64,000 nt of DNA from Ilyomonas sp963790435 (GCA_963790435.1 CAWBOI010000001.1:1984001-2048000); one strand, 5' to 3'. Positions 1 to 9,706 are shown, numbered from the stretch's first letter. A program made the numbers and translations. Notes: generated by a model not told the origin, from the sequence alone.

Positions 1-583
1 TATGAATGCGGATGAATTTGGAATTGGGCAAATCATCTTCCATCGCTTTCATGTTCATGCGCGTAACAATGGGTTTTGAAGTATCGGAAAGATGAATTTT
101 GATGTAATCTTTCAAGCCTTCAATCCAAACAATGTTTGAAGTAACAACCTTCACCAAACTGTATTCAACAGGTACAAATAAAAACTCTGTGGTAGCTTCT
201 TTTGTTGAATTGTCTGCTTTTGTTTTTAACCCAAAAAGCTCCCAAGCTTTGTTACAGGCTTTGATAAATCTGTCTAAAGAAACCGGCTTTACGAGGTAAT
301 CAATTACATCTAAATTATAACTGTCCAACGCATATTTTTCATACGCTGTAATGAGGATAAACATCGGCTTTTGCGCCAGGCTTTGAATAAACTGTAAGCC
401 CGTTAAGCCCGGCATTTGAATGTCGAGAAAAATCAAATCAACCGTTCCATTTTGCAGTATTTTCATGGCTTCAATCGGGTTGGAACACGAAGCCACCAAT
501 TGCAAATACGGAACAGTACTAATGTTGTCTTCCAGCAGTTCAAGCGCAAGCGGCTCATCGTCTATGGCAAGGCAGCGTAGCAT
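1..583 (-). CDS. LytTR-type response regulator (3' end outside window)
   Basis: This gene runs off the left edge. Reading down from the ATG at 583 gives an N-terminal receiver domain with the acidic pair at residues 8-9, the phospho-accepting Asp54 in LIFLDIQMPG, and Lys99 in DYLVKP. A linker follows, then the start of a LytTR DNA-binding domain (VPVEYSLVKVV, IVWIEGLKDYIKIHL). The family activates target promoters when phosphorylated by a LytS-type kinase. Its ATG overlaps the stop codon of the upstream kinase gene by one base (TAATG), so the pair is almost certainly cotranscribed and translationally coupled. The target is unknown because the rest of the operon lies outside the window. Confidence 0.93.
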   Translation of the reverse strand, partial: MLRCLAIDDEPLALELLEDNISTVPYLQLVASCSNPIEAMKILQNGTVDLIFLDIQMPGLTGLQFIQSLAQKPMFILITAYEKYALDSYNLDVIDYLVKPVSLDRFIKACNKAWELFGLKTKADNSTKEATTEFLFVPVEYSLVKVVTSNIVWIEGLKDYIKIHLSDTSKPIVTRMNMKAMEDDLPNSKFIRIH

Positions 584-1626
584 TATAGTAAGTTTAATTG
601 AAGTGAAGTTACAAACCAGCCGTTTTCATTATTAATTTCTAAAGTATGGCGGTTGCCATACAACAAATTCAATCGTCGTTTTACATTGGTTAAACCGATG
701 CCTGAGGTTTTGTCTTTTACTTCTTCGATGACTGAAGAACTGGTTTTGTTTCGCACCAAAAAATGAACTTGTTTGTTAGCGGCTTTTAGTTCAACAACAA
801 TGGTCGGTTCTTCTATCATTCCGGTGCCATGCTTAAACGCATTCTCTACAAACGGAATGAGCAACATCGGTTCTATTTCATAATGGGTATCGCAGATTTC
901 AACGTTTGTTTTTACCAATAAATTTTTACCAAAACGTTGCTTCTGCAAATCAATGTAACTATGCAGATAATCTACTTCTTTTTGCAGCGGCACTTTGTCT
1001 TCATCGGTTTCGTATAACATATAACGCAGCAGTGAGGAAAGCTGTATGAGCGAAGGTTCCAAAAGGTCAGATTTTTTTCTTGCCAGTGCCACCATATTGT
1101 TCAGCACATTGAACATAAAATGCGGGTTTACCTGCGAGCGCAGAAACGACAATTCTGTTTTTAAATTCTCGGTTTCTTTTTCTTGTGACAGCTGTTCAGT
1201 CCTCATTCTGTCTTGTATCATTCTGTAAGCCGTACTGCACGCCAGAATGAAGAGGTAAGGAAAAATATTATACAAAAAGAAACCAATAATGCTAAACCCC
1301 ATTTGAATGATAAACGAAAAAAACAACCACTGAAACAAAATAAATGAACCGATGATAAACAGTTGCACAAGCACATACAAAAGATACTTTTGTTTGTATA
1401 TCAATTTTGGAATAAGCACAATAGCATTGAAGTAAAACAATGCTACCCAAAGCACATCGGTAAAAAGGGAAAGGTAAGTAAACAGGGTTCTGTCAATTTC
1501 GGTGTGTTTTTCGTGAGCGTTATGAACCGACTGTTGCAGCAAAATGGGCAACAAAAACAACACTTGCCAGACGGCAATATGAAGGAGAACAATCACCCAT
1601 TTCTTTTTGTACCAGGAGGTAGTCAT
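583..1626 (-). CDS. LytS/YpdA-type sensor histidine kinase
   Basis: A membrane sensor kinase of 347 residues. Four hydrophobic segments fill roughly residues 10-130. A short coiled linker follows, then the His_kinase domain with the phosphorylated His169 in SQVNPHFMFNVLNN. The C-terminal ATPase part has the N-box LLIPFVENAFKHG and the G-box GIGLTNVKRRL. It has no periplasmic sensor domain, which is usual for this compact Bacteroidota class. It is the cognate kinase of the LytTR regulator that overlaps its stop codon. The signal sensed cannot be read from the sequence. Confidence 0.93.
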   Translation of the reverse strand: MTTSWYKKKWVIVLLHIAVWQVLFLLPILLQQSVHNAHEKHTEIDRTLFTYLSLFTDVLWVALFYFNAIVLIPKLIYKQKYLLYVLVQLFIIGSFILFQWLFFSFIIQMGFSIIGFFLYNIFPYLFILACSTAYRMIQDRMRTEQLSQEKETENLKTELSFLRSQVNPHFMFNVLNNMVALARKKSDLLEPSLIQLSSLLRYMLYETDEDKVPLQKEVDYLHSYIDLQKQRFGKNLLVKTNVEICDTHYEIEPMLLIPFVENAFKHGTGMIEEPTIVVELKAANKQVHFLVRNKTSSSVIEEVKDKTSGIGLTNVKRRLNLLYGNRHTLEINNENGWFVTSLQLNLL

Positions 1627-1680
1627 TGCGTAAAAGTATACCGCTTCTCATTGCGATAAACAAATGTTGCGACAAAAGGG

Positions 1681-1880
1681 GAAAATGTAGAGAGGAAGTG
1701 GAGGAAGTCAAAAAGTTGGAAACTTAGTAAAGTCAAAAAATTGGGAAATAGGTAAGTAATAGCAGGAGAGAAAAATGAACAAAACAAAAAGCGATCGCGT
1801 TTCTTTCTTCTCGTCTCCCAGGCTTCCTGACTTGCTAACTTCCCGATTCCCGCGGCTTTTGCACTTCCCCGACTTTTCAT
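1681..1880. repeat. purine-rich/pyrimidine-rich imperfect inverted repeat
   Basis: The gap between the kinase gene and ppk1 starts with a purine-rich strand (two related units with GGAAGTCAAAAAGTTGG and AAGTCAAAAAATTGGG) and ends with a pyrimidine-rich strand (CTTCCTGACTTGC, CTTCCCGATTCCC, CTTCCCCGACTT). The octamer GCGATCGC lies near the switch point at about 1792. The arms could fold back imperfectly. No gene is supported here. The last 40 bases probably hold the ppk1 promoter, with CATATTTG about 30 bases before the ATG. Confidence 0.45.
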
Positions 1881-1915
1881 CATATTTGCCAACGAAGTAT
1901 TCGTAAACTGAAACT

Positions 1916-3982
1916 ATGAAAAAAAAGTTTGTTTCGCGTGATGTGAGCTGGCTTGCCTTTAATGCAAGAGTGTTGCAGGAAGCGGCTGATAAAACTGTGT
2001 TTTTAAAAGACAGGATTCGTTTTTTGGGCATTTTTTCCAATAACCTCGATGAGTTCTTCCGTGTGCGGGTTGCCACTTTAAAACGCATGGTTGAGTTTGT
2101 CAACAAAAAGACGAACATGCACATGGAAAGCAATCCGCAAGCCGTGCTGGATGAAATACAACTAACGGTGTTAAAGCAACAAAGCGAGTTTGACAGAATC
2201 TGGAAAGGCATCTGCGCAGAAATGCAAGAGCAAAACGTGTTTTTGGTTGATGAAGAACATCTGGAAGACGATCAGAAAGAATGGGTAAAAAAATACTTTG
2301 TTGAAAAGGTTCGCAGCAACATTATTCCGTTACTCATTGAGGATGTTCCGCAAATGCCTTACCTGCGTGAGAAAAGCATTTACCTCGGTGTGGTAATGAG
2401 CAATACAGCTTCTGCATACACACAAAAATATGCGTTGATAGAAGTGCCTTCGCGCGTACTGGGACGTTTTGTTTTGCTGCCTTCCAAAGGCGGAAAAAAA
2501 TACATCATCCTGCTGGAAGATGTGATCCGTTTTAATCTGCCTTATATTTTTTCTTACTTTAATTATGAACGTTACGATGCGCATATTTTTAAAATTACCA
2601 AAGACGCTGAGATTGATTTAGACGCCGATTTGTCTTCTTCTTTTGTGCAGAAAATTGAGAAAGGAATCCGCAACCGCCGCAAAGGAAAACCCACCCGTTT
2701 TGTGTATGACAAAGAGATGGACAGCGGCTTGCTGGAGTATCTCATCCAACGATTGCATCTTACCAAGCGCGACAATATTATTCCCGGCGGGCGCATTCAC
2801 AACTTCAGGCATTTTATGGATTTTCCAGATGTGTTTCCCGCGCGCAGCAGTGCCCGCATTCAGCCGTTTACGCATCCGGCTTTGCAGCAGAGCGGGCGTG
2901 TAACCGATGTCATTCAGCAGCAGGACGTGATGCTGTATTTCCCCTATCATTCCTTTAGCGGCATTGTTGATTTGCTTCGCGAAGCAGCGATAGAACCCGA
3001 TGTAATTTCAATTAAAATAACAGCTTATCGCCTTGCCGAAAATTCAACCATTGTCAATGCACTTATCAACGCGGCACGCAATGGAAAACAAGTAACCGTT
3101 GTGCTGGAATTGCGTGCCCGTTTTAACGAAGAAGCAAACTTGGAATGGAAAATACGGTTGGAAGATGAAGGCGTGAAAGTGTTGGTGGGATTGGAAAACA
3201 TGAAGGTTCATGCAAAAATTTGTGTGATTAAAAAACGTGATGGGAAAGGCAGCAAAGAATATGGTTTTGTAAGTACCGGCAACCTAAACGAAAAAACATC
3301 AACGGTGTATGTTGATTTTTGTTTGCTTACATCCAACAAAGCCATCATGGCCGACATCAACCGCGTGTTTCGCTTTCTTGAAAACCCTAAAACAATGGCT
3401 CCGCTTACTGCCTGCAAAACCTTGCTTACTGCGCCGGTAAGCATTCGCAAGCAAATGATGAGTATGATGGACCGTGAAATAAAACTGGCAAAAGGGAAAA
3501 AGAAAAGCTTCGTCACTTTAAAGTTAAATTCATTGAGCGATGAAAAATTAATTACCAAATTGTATGATGCCGTGGATGCCGGCGTTCCGGTAAACTGCAT
3601 TGTACGTGGTATTTTTTCGGCTTCGTTTAATACAGCGAAATCTAAATATCACATCACGGCAATCAGCATTGTTGATCAGTTTTTGGAACATGCACGCTTG
3701 TATTGGTTTGGCAACGGCGGCAAAGAAAAAATGTACATTTCTTCTGCCGACTGGATGGTAAGGAATTTAGATCATCGCGTGGAAGTTGCAGTACCCATTT
3801 ATGATAAACGCATCCGGCACGAAGTGAGAGACATCATTAACATTCAGTTGAGCGATAACGTAAAAGCCCGCAACCTAAACGATGGTTTGCGCAACGAATA
3901 TGTGGATGGCAACCCGAATAAAAAAGTGCGTTCGCAAATAGCCATTTATCAGTATCTGCTTCAAAAAACAAAGGAGCAATAG
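1916..3982 (+). CDS. ppk1: polyphosphate kinase 1
   Basis: This is a PPK1 of 688 residues, the usual family length. It reversibly transfers the gamma-phosphate of ATP to inorganic polyphosphate. The N-terminal domain begins with VSRDVSWLAFNARVLQEA. The catalytic core carries the autophosphorylated histidine at about residue 432 in ENMKVHAKICVI, followed by STGNLNEKTSTVYVD. The C-terminal domain has the second phospholipase D-like segment, RNLDHRVEVAVPI. The ATG at 1916 gives a full family N-terminus. The gene stands alone and is divergent from the two-component pair. No ppx partner is adjacent. A GTTTGTTTTTGC motif starts three bases after the stop. Confidence 0.97.
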   Translation: MKKKFVSRDVSWLAFNARVLQEAADKTVFLKDRIRFLGIFSNNLDEFFRVRVATLKRMVEFVNKKTNMHMESNPQAVLDEIQLTVLKQQSEFDRIWKGICAEMQEQNVFLVDEEHLEDDQKEWVKKYFVEKVRSNIIPLLIEDVPQMPYLREKSIYLGVVMSNTASAYTQKYALIEVPSRVLGRFVLLPSKGGKKYIILLEDVIRFNLPYIFSYFNYERYDAHIFKITKDAEIDLDADLSSSFVQKIEKGIRNRRKGKPTRFVYDKEMDSGLLEYLIQRLHLTKRDNIIPGGRIHNFRHFMDFPDVFPARSSARIQPFTHPALQQSGRVTDVIQQQDVMLYFPYHSFSGIVDLLREAAIEPDVISIKITAYRLAENSTIVNALINAARNGKQVTVVLELRARFNEEANLEWKIRLEDEGVKVLVGLENMKVHAKICVIKKRDGKGSKEYGFVSTGNLNEKTSTVYVDFCLLTSNKAIMADINRVFRFLENPKTMAPLTACKTLLTAPVSIRKQMMSMMDREIKLAKGKKKSFVTLKLNSLSDEKLITKLYDAVDAGVPVNCIVRGIFSASFNTAKSKYHITAISIVDQFLEHARLYWFGNGGKEKMYISSADWMVRNLDHRVEVAVPIYDKRIRHEVRDIINIQLSDNVKARNLNDGLRNEYVDGNPNKKVRSQIAIYQYLLQKTKEQ

Positions 3983-4035
3983 CGGTTTGTTTTTGCCATA
4001 AATTTTAATAAATTTTCTTTGGAAATACAGCATCG

Positions 4036-4251
4036 CGTCATTCCGCAATTGCCCTCAACACGAGTTTACACCTTTACTCTTTTACGAGAGCTTTGTGCGG
4101 AATCTGCTAATTGAACAATGAAGATGATGAAATGAAGTAAACACTTTTATAGCTTTATAACTCGTTCATACTATAAGAGCAGATTCCGCACAAAGCCCTC
4201 GCTGTCATGATGAAAGTTTGAGTTCATGTCGAAGGCAATTGCGCAATGACG
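4036..4251 (+). repeat. 215-bp nested palindromic element, copy A
   Basis: This 216-bp unit begins CGTCATTCCGCAATTGCCCTC and ends GGCAATTGCGCAATGACG. It has three parts. A left hairpin pairs ATTCCGCA with TGCGGAAT. A spacer of about 65 bp ends ACTCGTTCATACTATAAGAG. A right hairpin starts CAGATTCCGCACAAAGCCCTCG. The same layout recurs at 13467, 38955 and 52540. The spacer is non-palindromic and shared between copies, so each copy has an orientation. A and the copy at 52540 read the same way, and the other two are reversed. A short GCATC lies on both sides of this copy, but the other copies show no equivalent. Confidence 0.85.
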
Positions 4252-4496
4252 GCATCTTCATCTTTTTCATTGAAACATTCTCTGTCTTAGTCATAAGTAC
4301 CAACATGAACAAAGCTTACTTCTTCTCATTGAAGTACGCTTTTTTGTTTCCATTATTCAGGCAAAACCAAACCTTCATCCTTTTCATTTTTTTAACGAAG
4401 AGAAAAACAACTCATTGCTTCTTTTTTTATCTCATTGCTAACAAGCGATAGTTGGCAAACCATTGCTTCATTACTCACAAAATAAAACCTCATACT

Positions 4497-4964
4497 ATGA
4501 AACCATTATTACCCACTTTTGTTTTTGCCGTTATTTTATTTTCATTTTCTTCCTGCATAAAAACATATGAAGCGCCACCGTCTCCACCTCCTGTTGATCC
4601 GCTGGTGGGTTCATGGTATTTGTACGATGCTTCTGAGTTGAATGGAAGCAACTGGTATTCGTTCACTGCAGGTATCAATGGTGTACTTTCTTTTTATCAA
4701 AACGGCACGGCGCAATACGATAATGGCAATACGTTGTTGCAGGGAAGCTGGACAACTACCGATGCATCAGATGGTTATTACGATGCGTATGGAAATTATT
4801 ACACCAACCCGCACGAAACGTTTCAAACTTCGCTTTCAGCCAGCGGCAATGGCACGTTGAACTTGTATTTTGATGATATTTCTTTTTCTGGCACCGACCA
4901 GTTTACCGGCACTTATTATACGGGCAAAACCGTAGAACGATATACATTCAAAAGATACAACTAA
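4497..4964 (+). CDS. lipoprotein, lipocalin-like (unknown function)
   Basis: The protein is 155 residues long and starts at the ATG at 4497, because the signal peptide MKPLLPTFVFAVILFSFSSC begins there. The cysteine sits in a lipobox-like context (FSSC), so it should be lipid-anchored in the envelope. A proline-rich linker (PPSPPPVDP) leads to LVGSWYLYDASE, the opening of many small Bacteroidota lipocalin-like lipoproteins. The rest is rich in Gly, Asn, Tyr and Thr with alternating beta character. It is a single gene between repeat copy A and the M16 peptidase, and a terminator follows it. I do not recognise a specific function. Confidence 0.8.
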   Translation: MKPLLPTFVFAVILFSFSSCIKTYEAPPSPPPVDPLVGSWYLYDASELNGSNWYSFTAGINGVLSFYQNGTAQYDNGNTLLQGSWTTTDASDGYYDAYGNYYTNPHETFQTSLSASGNGTLNLYFDDISFSGTDQFTGTYYTGKTVERYTFKRYN

Positions 4965-4985
4965 CAGGTTCAGTTGGGATGAATG

Positions 4986-5018
4986 AAAGCCTTACAACAA
5001 TTGTGTTGCAAGGCTTTT
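4986..5018 (+). terminator. intrinsic terminator after the lipoprotein gene
   Basis: The arms AAAGCCTTACAACA and TGTTGCAAGGCTTT pair with one mismatch around an ATTG loop. A T-rich tail reading TTTTGTTTTTGC follows, so the tail doubles as a near match of the dispersed 12-mer. Confidence 0.85.
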
Positions 5019-5074
5019 GTTTTTGCCCGATTTTTTTGATTCATTCCACCGCATTCCATCCTTCACATTACTTT

Positions 5075-5082
5075 TATCTTTC
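5075..5082 (+). promoter_or_regulatory. possible -7 box for the M16 peptidase gene
   Basis: TATCTTTC is close to the Bacteroidota -7 consensus TAnnTTTG and lies 58 bases before the ATG. Similar TATCTTYR boxes precede several genes in this window. No clear -33 element is seen. Confidence 0.35.
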
Positions 5083-5139
5083 ATCATTACCAAACCATTT
5101 TTGTTTCCAATACATTTGTGCCTAAACTTTTTTACTACA

Positions 5140-7950
5140 ATGCTTAAAAAGCTTTATACCCTTTCGTTTGCGCTGTTTCTTTTTTGTTTTTGCACAAAAT
5201 TGACCGCACAAAATTTAGATGAAAAATTACCACTTGATACAGCCGTTAAAATGGGCAAGCTGGCAAATGGATTAACGTACATCATCCGCCACAACAAAAC
5301 GCCCGAAAACAAAGTGGAACTGCGTTTGGTAGAGAACGCAGGTTCTATTTTAGAAGATGATAACCAGCAAGGCCTGGCGCATTTAACCGAACACATGGCG
5401 TTTAACGGCACCACGCATTTTGAAAAAAATGAGTTGGTAGATTTTCTGCAGAAAATGGGCGTTCAGTTTGGTGCTGATTTGAATGCCTATACGGGCTTTG
5501 ATGAAACCGTTTATATTTTACCCATTCCATTAAGCGATACCGGAAACCTTCGCAAAGGCTTATCTGTATTGAAAGATTGGGCTTCGGCACTCAGTTTCGA
5601 CCCTTCGCAAATTAGCGGCGAGCGGCCTGTAGTGCTGGAAGAAAGCCGCCTGGGCAAAGGCGCGGAAGACCGCATGTTTCGCAAGTTATATCCAATGCAA
5701 TACGAAGGCTCGCGCTATGCGCAACGCTTGCCCATTGGTGTTGACAGCATTGTAAGAAGTACACCCGATTCTAACCTGATTCGTTTTTACAAAACCTGGT
5801 ATCGCCCCGATTTGCAGGCAGTGATTATTGTGGGTGATGTGGATGTAAATAAAACCGAACAATTGGTAAAAGAATATTTCGGCGACCTAAAAAATCCGGC
5901 AAAAGAAAAAGAGCGTTTTTATGCTTCCGTGCCCGCAAGACAAACAAGTCGTGCATTGGTAGTTACCGATAAAGAAGCTACCAATTATATTGTGCAGGTT
6001 CAGTATCCTATCAGAAAAGAAAAACAGGAAATTACACTGCGCGATTACCGAGATGACATCGTTAAAAACCTATTCACTTCGCTCCTTAACCAACGGCTTG
6101 CCGATTTATCTCATGGCAGCAAACCTCCCTTCTTATACGCCGGCACGGGCTATGGCAGCGAAGCGCGCAATTATGAAAGCTTCAATGCGTTTGCAGTAGC
6201 AGGCGGGCAAGGACCCGACACAGCATTAACAGCTATGATGACAGAAGTGGAACGCGCGAAAGAATACGGCTTTACCCAAACTGAACTGGAACGCGCTAAG
6301 AAAGACCAGATGGCGTCAATGGAACAGGCTTATAACAATCGTGCTAAAACCGAATCGGGCCAAATAGCAGCCGAATACATCCGTTTGTTTTTAACGGCAG
6401 AACCGTCACCCGGTATTGCGGCTGAATACAATTATTACAAACAATTGATGCCTGGCATCACGTTAAAAGAAGTGAATGCATTGAGCGATTCATTAAAAAG
6501 CAACGAAAATATTTTTGTGACCCTGCAAGGTCCCGCCAATGGCAATTTTAAACTGCCTGACAGTACACAATTGCTGGCATTAGCCAAAACCATTTTAAAC
6601 AGTACGGTAAAACCTTACGAAGAAAAAACGGTGGCAGCGCAACTGATGAAAACCACACCTGCTGCGGGCAAAGTAGCAAGTGAAAAGAAAAATGCAGAAT
6701 TGGGCGTTACCGAAATTACTTACGCCAACGGAGCCAAAGTAATTTTAAAACCTACCACATTTAAGGACGATGAAATTGTAATGACATCTTTCCGCAAAGG
6801 CGGGCAATCGTTGTATGGCGTGGCCGACAAACAAAACGCAACCTTCGCAGCCAGTGTGGTTCAACAAATGGGCATTGGCGATTTTTCTCCCACCGATTTA
6901 TCCAAAGTCTTATCAGGAAAAACAGCTTCTGCTTCGCCAAGCATTGGCAGGATCAACTCCGGCATCAACGGCAGCAGTAGCGTGAAAGATTTTGAAACGA
7001 TGCTGCAATTGGTTTACCTGTATGCTACTTCGCCACGCAAAGATGAAGCACTCTATAATGCGTGGAAAGAAAAACAAAAATCGGCTACACAATTCGCTTT
7101 GCAGGATCCGCAAACCGCATTTATCGATACGTTTATAAAAGTGCGTTTTGCCAACAATCCGTTGGCTCCTATCGCAGTGCCTACTGCTGCTGATTATGAA
7201 AAAACGAATCTCGACAGAATGCTTTCTATTTACAAAGAACAATTGGGTGACGCGCAGGATTTTACGTTCATTTTTGTAGGCAATATTGATACGGTAAAAA
7301 TGGAGCCGTTGCTGACGAAATATATTGGCGGCCTGCCTTCTACGAGGAAGCCCGCCGCGTTTAAAGACAATGGCTTGCGCCCTACAAAAGGTGATGAAAA
7401 GTTTACGTTTAAAAAGGGTACTGAACCTAAAAGTTTAATCATCAATGTGTATTCGGGCGATGTGCCTTACAGCGAAGATTTGGATTTAAAAACCGCTGCC
7501 CTCACCCAAATTTTAAACATTAAAATCACTGAAGACATCCGCGAAAAAATGAGTGCTATTTATGGCGGTGGCATTTATGGCGGTTTGCAAAAGTATCCGT
7601 ACAACAGTTATTCATTTGTGATGCAATTGCCTACAGGTCCTGAGCATGTTGACACCGTTTTAAAAGCCGCGCAAATGGAAATTGACAGCATTAAACAATT
7701 TGGTCCATCCCAGGTGAATTTAGATAAGGTGAAAAAAACCTGGCTGGAGCAACACAAAGTAAGTGTGAAGGAAAACGGTTACTGGAGTAGCAAACTGCAA
7801 GGCATTTATTTTAGTAATGATGCGGCACAACGCCTTTTCAATTATGAAAAATTGGTGAATGCAATAACAGTTGCCGACATAAAAGCAACAGCCAGCAAAT
7901 TGTTTGATAACAAGAATGTGTTGGAGGCAATCTTGCTGCCGGAGAAGTAA
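5140..7950 (+). CDS. M16 family zinc metallopeptidase (pitrilysin-like, two-domain)
   Basis: A secreted metallopeptidase of 936 residues. The ATG at 5140 is chosen because it opens a clear signal peptide (MLKKLYTLSFALFLFCFCTKLTAQ). An in-frame extension further upstream encodes unlikely hydrophobic sequence that overlaps the preceding terminator. The inverted zinc motif HLTEH is at residues 81-85, and the third ligand is probably Glu161 in SGERPVVLEE. Two catalytic-type M16 halves follow, with the inactive partner domain in the C-terminal half. This fused architecture is common in Bacteroidota. The protein probably degrades peptides in the periplasm. It is a lone transcription unit that ends at a strong bidirectional terminator. 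Confidence 0.93.
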   Translation: MLKKLYTLSFALFLFCFCTKLTAQNLDEKLPLDTAVKMGKLANGLTYIIRHNKTPENKVELRLVENAGSILEDDNQQGLAHLTEHMAFNGTTHFEKNELVDFLQKMGVQFGADLNAYTGFDETVYILPIPLSDTGNLRKGLSVLKDWASALSFDPSQISGERPVVLEESRLGKGAEDRMFRKLYPMQYEGSRYAQRLPIGVDSIVRSTPDSNLIRFYKTWYRPDLQAVIIVGDVDVNKTEQLVKEYFGDLKNPAKEKERFYASVPARQTSRALVVTDKEATNYIVQVQYPIRKEKQEITLRDYRDDIVKNLFTSLLNQRLADLSHGSKPPFLYAGTGYGSEARNYESFNAFAVAGGQGPDTALTAMMTEVERAKEYGFTQTELERAKKDQMASMEQAYNNRAKTESGQIAAEYIRLFLTAEPSPGIAAEYNYYKQLMPGITLKEVNALSDSLKSNENIFVTLQGPANGNFKLPDSTQLLALAKTILNSTVKPYEEKTVAAQLMKTTPAAGKVASEKKNAELGVTEITYANGAKVILKPTTFKDDEIVMTSFRKGGQSLYGVADKQNATFAASVVQQMGIGDFSPTDLSKVLSGKTASASPSIGRINSGINGSSSVKDFETMLQLVYLYATSPRKDEALYNAWKEKQKSATQFALQDPQTAFIDTFIKVRFANNPLAPIAVPTAADYEKTNLDRMLSIYKEQLGDAQDFTFIFVGNIDTVKMEPLLTKYIGGLPSTRKPAAFKDNGLRPTKGDEKFTFKKGTEPKSLIINVYSGDVPYSEDLDLKTAALTQILNIKITEDIREKMSAIYGGGIYGGLQKYPYNSYSFVMQLPTGPEHVDTVLKAAQMEIDSIKQFGPSQVNLDKVKKTWLEQHKVSVKENGYWSSKLQGIYFSNDAAQRLFNYEKLVNAITVADIKATASKLFDNKNVLEAILLPEK

Positions 7951-7969
7951 GTAAACAATCACAAGTTTG

Positions 7970-7997
7970 ATAAGGTAAGCTTATAAGCTTACCTTAT
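7970..7997. terminator. bidirectional intrinsic terminator
   Basis: A perfect palindrome (AAGGTAAGCT and its complement around a TATA centre) is flanked by A and T runs. It lies between the converging M16 peptidase and hydrolase genes and can serve both. Confidence 0.9.
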
Positions 7998-8026
7998 TTT
8001 TTACCAATAAACTGAAAACAATAGTA

Positions 8027-8869
8027 TCACAACAAGTAACTTTTTATTTGTTGCAAATACCAGTCTTTGTCATCATACATAATAAAATGCAAACCTTTGG
8101 TAGCATACGCAATGCTTTTGTTTTTGAGTTTAGAAAATTGTTGCGCTATCTGCGAATCTGCCATTTTAAAAGAAGGCTCAAGTAGTAGTAAAACAGGGCA
8201 TGCAATGCGCGAAAGCGTATCCCGCAGGTCGGTGTTCAAAAATTCACAATAGGTTTGTCCCATTGTTTTTCTGTCACTTTTTATACTCCAGGTAATTAGC
8301 GTTGGCAACATTGCAGTATCGGCACACATCATGGGCATCATTCTTTTTTGCATTGTATAAAGTGCGCTGTCGCTTGTATGCGTGTATTGATTAACAAACG
8401 CACTGCAATCTGGGTTTTGTTTTGCCACAAAATTGGCATGTTGCAAAGCTGCCAGACAAGGTAATGCATCAACCACTACAATTTTTGAAATGAGTGCAGG
8501 ATGATCTGCCGCCAACCACATTGCCAGAACACCACCAATGCTATGACCAATAATAACGGGTTGATATAAATGTTTTTGGTTGATATAATCCGCAATGTCA
8601 CCCATCCAGTTTTGCAAATGCGGATCGGCTTGTGCAGGCACACCTGCGTAACCGGCAAACGTAATAATATGGCAAGTATATTTCTGTGAAAGTTGCGCTA
8701 CCGTTGCATCCCACACATCGCCCGAACAAGTAAAACCAGGAATCAAAATCGCTTGCTGCTTTCCATTTCCTTTTATATCAATATGCAAAGAAGATTGAGC
8801 AAGTGAATGGTGATAAAATATAGACAAAACAAAAACGAATAAAAGAATTACTTTTCTTTTCATAATCAA
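8027..8869 (-). CDS. exported alpha/beta-hydrolase
   Basis: The protein has 280 residues with an N-terminal signal peptide ending near SLAQ. Its start is either the ATG at 8869 or the one two codons later. The oxyanion region is LIPGFTCSGDVWD. The nucleophile elbow is GHSIGG with Ser110, and the likely catalytic histidine is about residue 261 in KGLHFIMYDD. The acid is probably in the LLLLEP stretch after strand 6, but this is less certain. This is the fold of many esterases and lipases, and no substrate can be assigned. It is monocistronic, and converges on the M16 peptidase gene. Confidence 0.85.
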   Translation of the reverse strand: MIMKRKVILLFVFVLSIFYHHSLAQSSLHIDIKGNGKQQAILIPGFTCSGDVWDATVAQLSQKYTCHIITFAGYAGVPAQADPHLQNWMGDIADYINQKHLYQPVIIGHSIGGVLAMWLAADHPALISKIVVVDALPCLAALQHANFVAKQNPDCSAFVNQYTHTSDSALYTMQKRMMPMMCADTAMLPTLITWSIKSDRKTMGQTYCEFLNTDLRDTLSRIACPVLLLLEPSFKMADSQIAQQFSKLKNKSIAYATKGLHFIMYDDKDWYLQQIKSYLL

Positions 8870-8951
8870 TTTGATCTTAACTGGAATGATTGGATTACAG
8901 CAAAATTGAAATTAAAAAATATCCTTTTTACACAAAACCAAAGCCTTTGTT

Positions 8952-9185
8952 TTACTGCGAATTTTCTTTTTCCCGGATGGTTTCTTTGGTTTGCCGCGTT
9001 TGCAATTCAGTTTCCAAGCGCTCAGCTTTTTCCTGCGCTTCTTCATCGCTTCCGGCTTCAATGGTTGCCCAAATGGTTTCGCCGGTGGTTTCTTCTAAAA
9101 AGGTATCGTTGGATGGAGTATCTTGTTCGGTGCGGGTAACAGAAACTAGTTTTTTGTTATCAAATAAAACCCTGTATGTACTCAT
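8952..9185 (-). CDS. small acidic protein of unknown function
   Basis: The protein has 77 residues, no signal peptide and no membrane segment. The N-terminal half (STYRVLFDNKKLVSV) looks like a short beta hairpin. The C-terminal 40 residues are highly charged and probably helical (EAGSDEEAQEKAERLETEL). The codon pattern is like neighbouring genes and the reading frame is clean. I do not recognise a family. The receiver-protein gene upstream reads the same way but is separated by a purine-rich tract with CAAGA-like units (9245-9320), so a shared operon is doubtful. Confidence 0.6.
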   Translation of the reverse strand: MSTYRVLFDNKKLVSVTRTEQDTPSNDTFLEETTGETIWATIEAGSDEEAQEKAERLETELQTRQTKETIREKENSQ

Positions 9186-9328
9186 AAAAAAGTTTGTGTT
9201 GAAGTTTCAAAAACAATACCATGAAGAGATGTTAGCAATAAGCTACAAGGGAGAAGAAGCAAGATAAAAGGAACAAGTGAACAAGATTCGAGAAAACAAG
9301 ACCCAAGAGGAGGAAACTAAGTTTGTTT

Positions 9329-9706
9329 TTACGCAATTTTTCCATTAGGCTCGGAAGGCAGGTGCGACTTAACCATTTGCAAGGCTTCCTGCAAATCGAA
9401 TGGCTTGTGCAAAATGCCATCTGCATATCGTTCACTATACCCTTCCAAAGCCGGATAATTGGCCGAAAACAAAATAACCGGACAATCAGAAGTGATGTTT
9501 GTTTTTATGTGTTTACATACATCTCTGCCGTCTTCGCCCTGAAGGTTAATATCAAGCAAAATCAAATCAGGAACGGTTTGCTGCAAAGCCGCAAACAGGT
9601 TTCGCCCGTTTTCAAATGTATTCACCTCATAGCCCATTTTTTTGAACCAGATACTTAACGATAACAATATATCGTAGTCATCATCAACTATAAAAAGCTT
9701 CCTCAC
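9329..9706 (-). CDS. single-domain response regulator (CheY-like)
   Basis: The protein is a 125-residue receiver domain with no output domain. The acidic cluster is DDDYD at residues 8-12. The phosphorylation site is Asp52 in LILLDINLQGEDG, and the conserved lysine is Lys101 in ILHKPFD. Such lone receivers act in phosphorelays or bind partner proteins. No kinase gene is adjacent, so the partner is unknown. The 350 bp upstream (9707-10061) hold no supported gene. Confidence 0.9.
   Translation of the reverse strand: MRKLFIVDDDYDILLSLSIWFKKMGYEVNTFENGRNLFAALQQTVPDLILLDINLQGEDGRDVCKHIKTNITSDCPVILFSANYPALEGYSERYADGILHKPFDLQEALQMVKSHLPSEPNGKIA

Noticed and set aside
4030..4256. Target-site duplication (GCATC) around repeat copy A.
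   Set aside because: The other three copies show no matching duplications, so it is likely chance.
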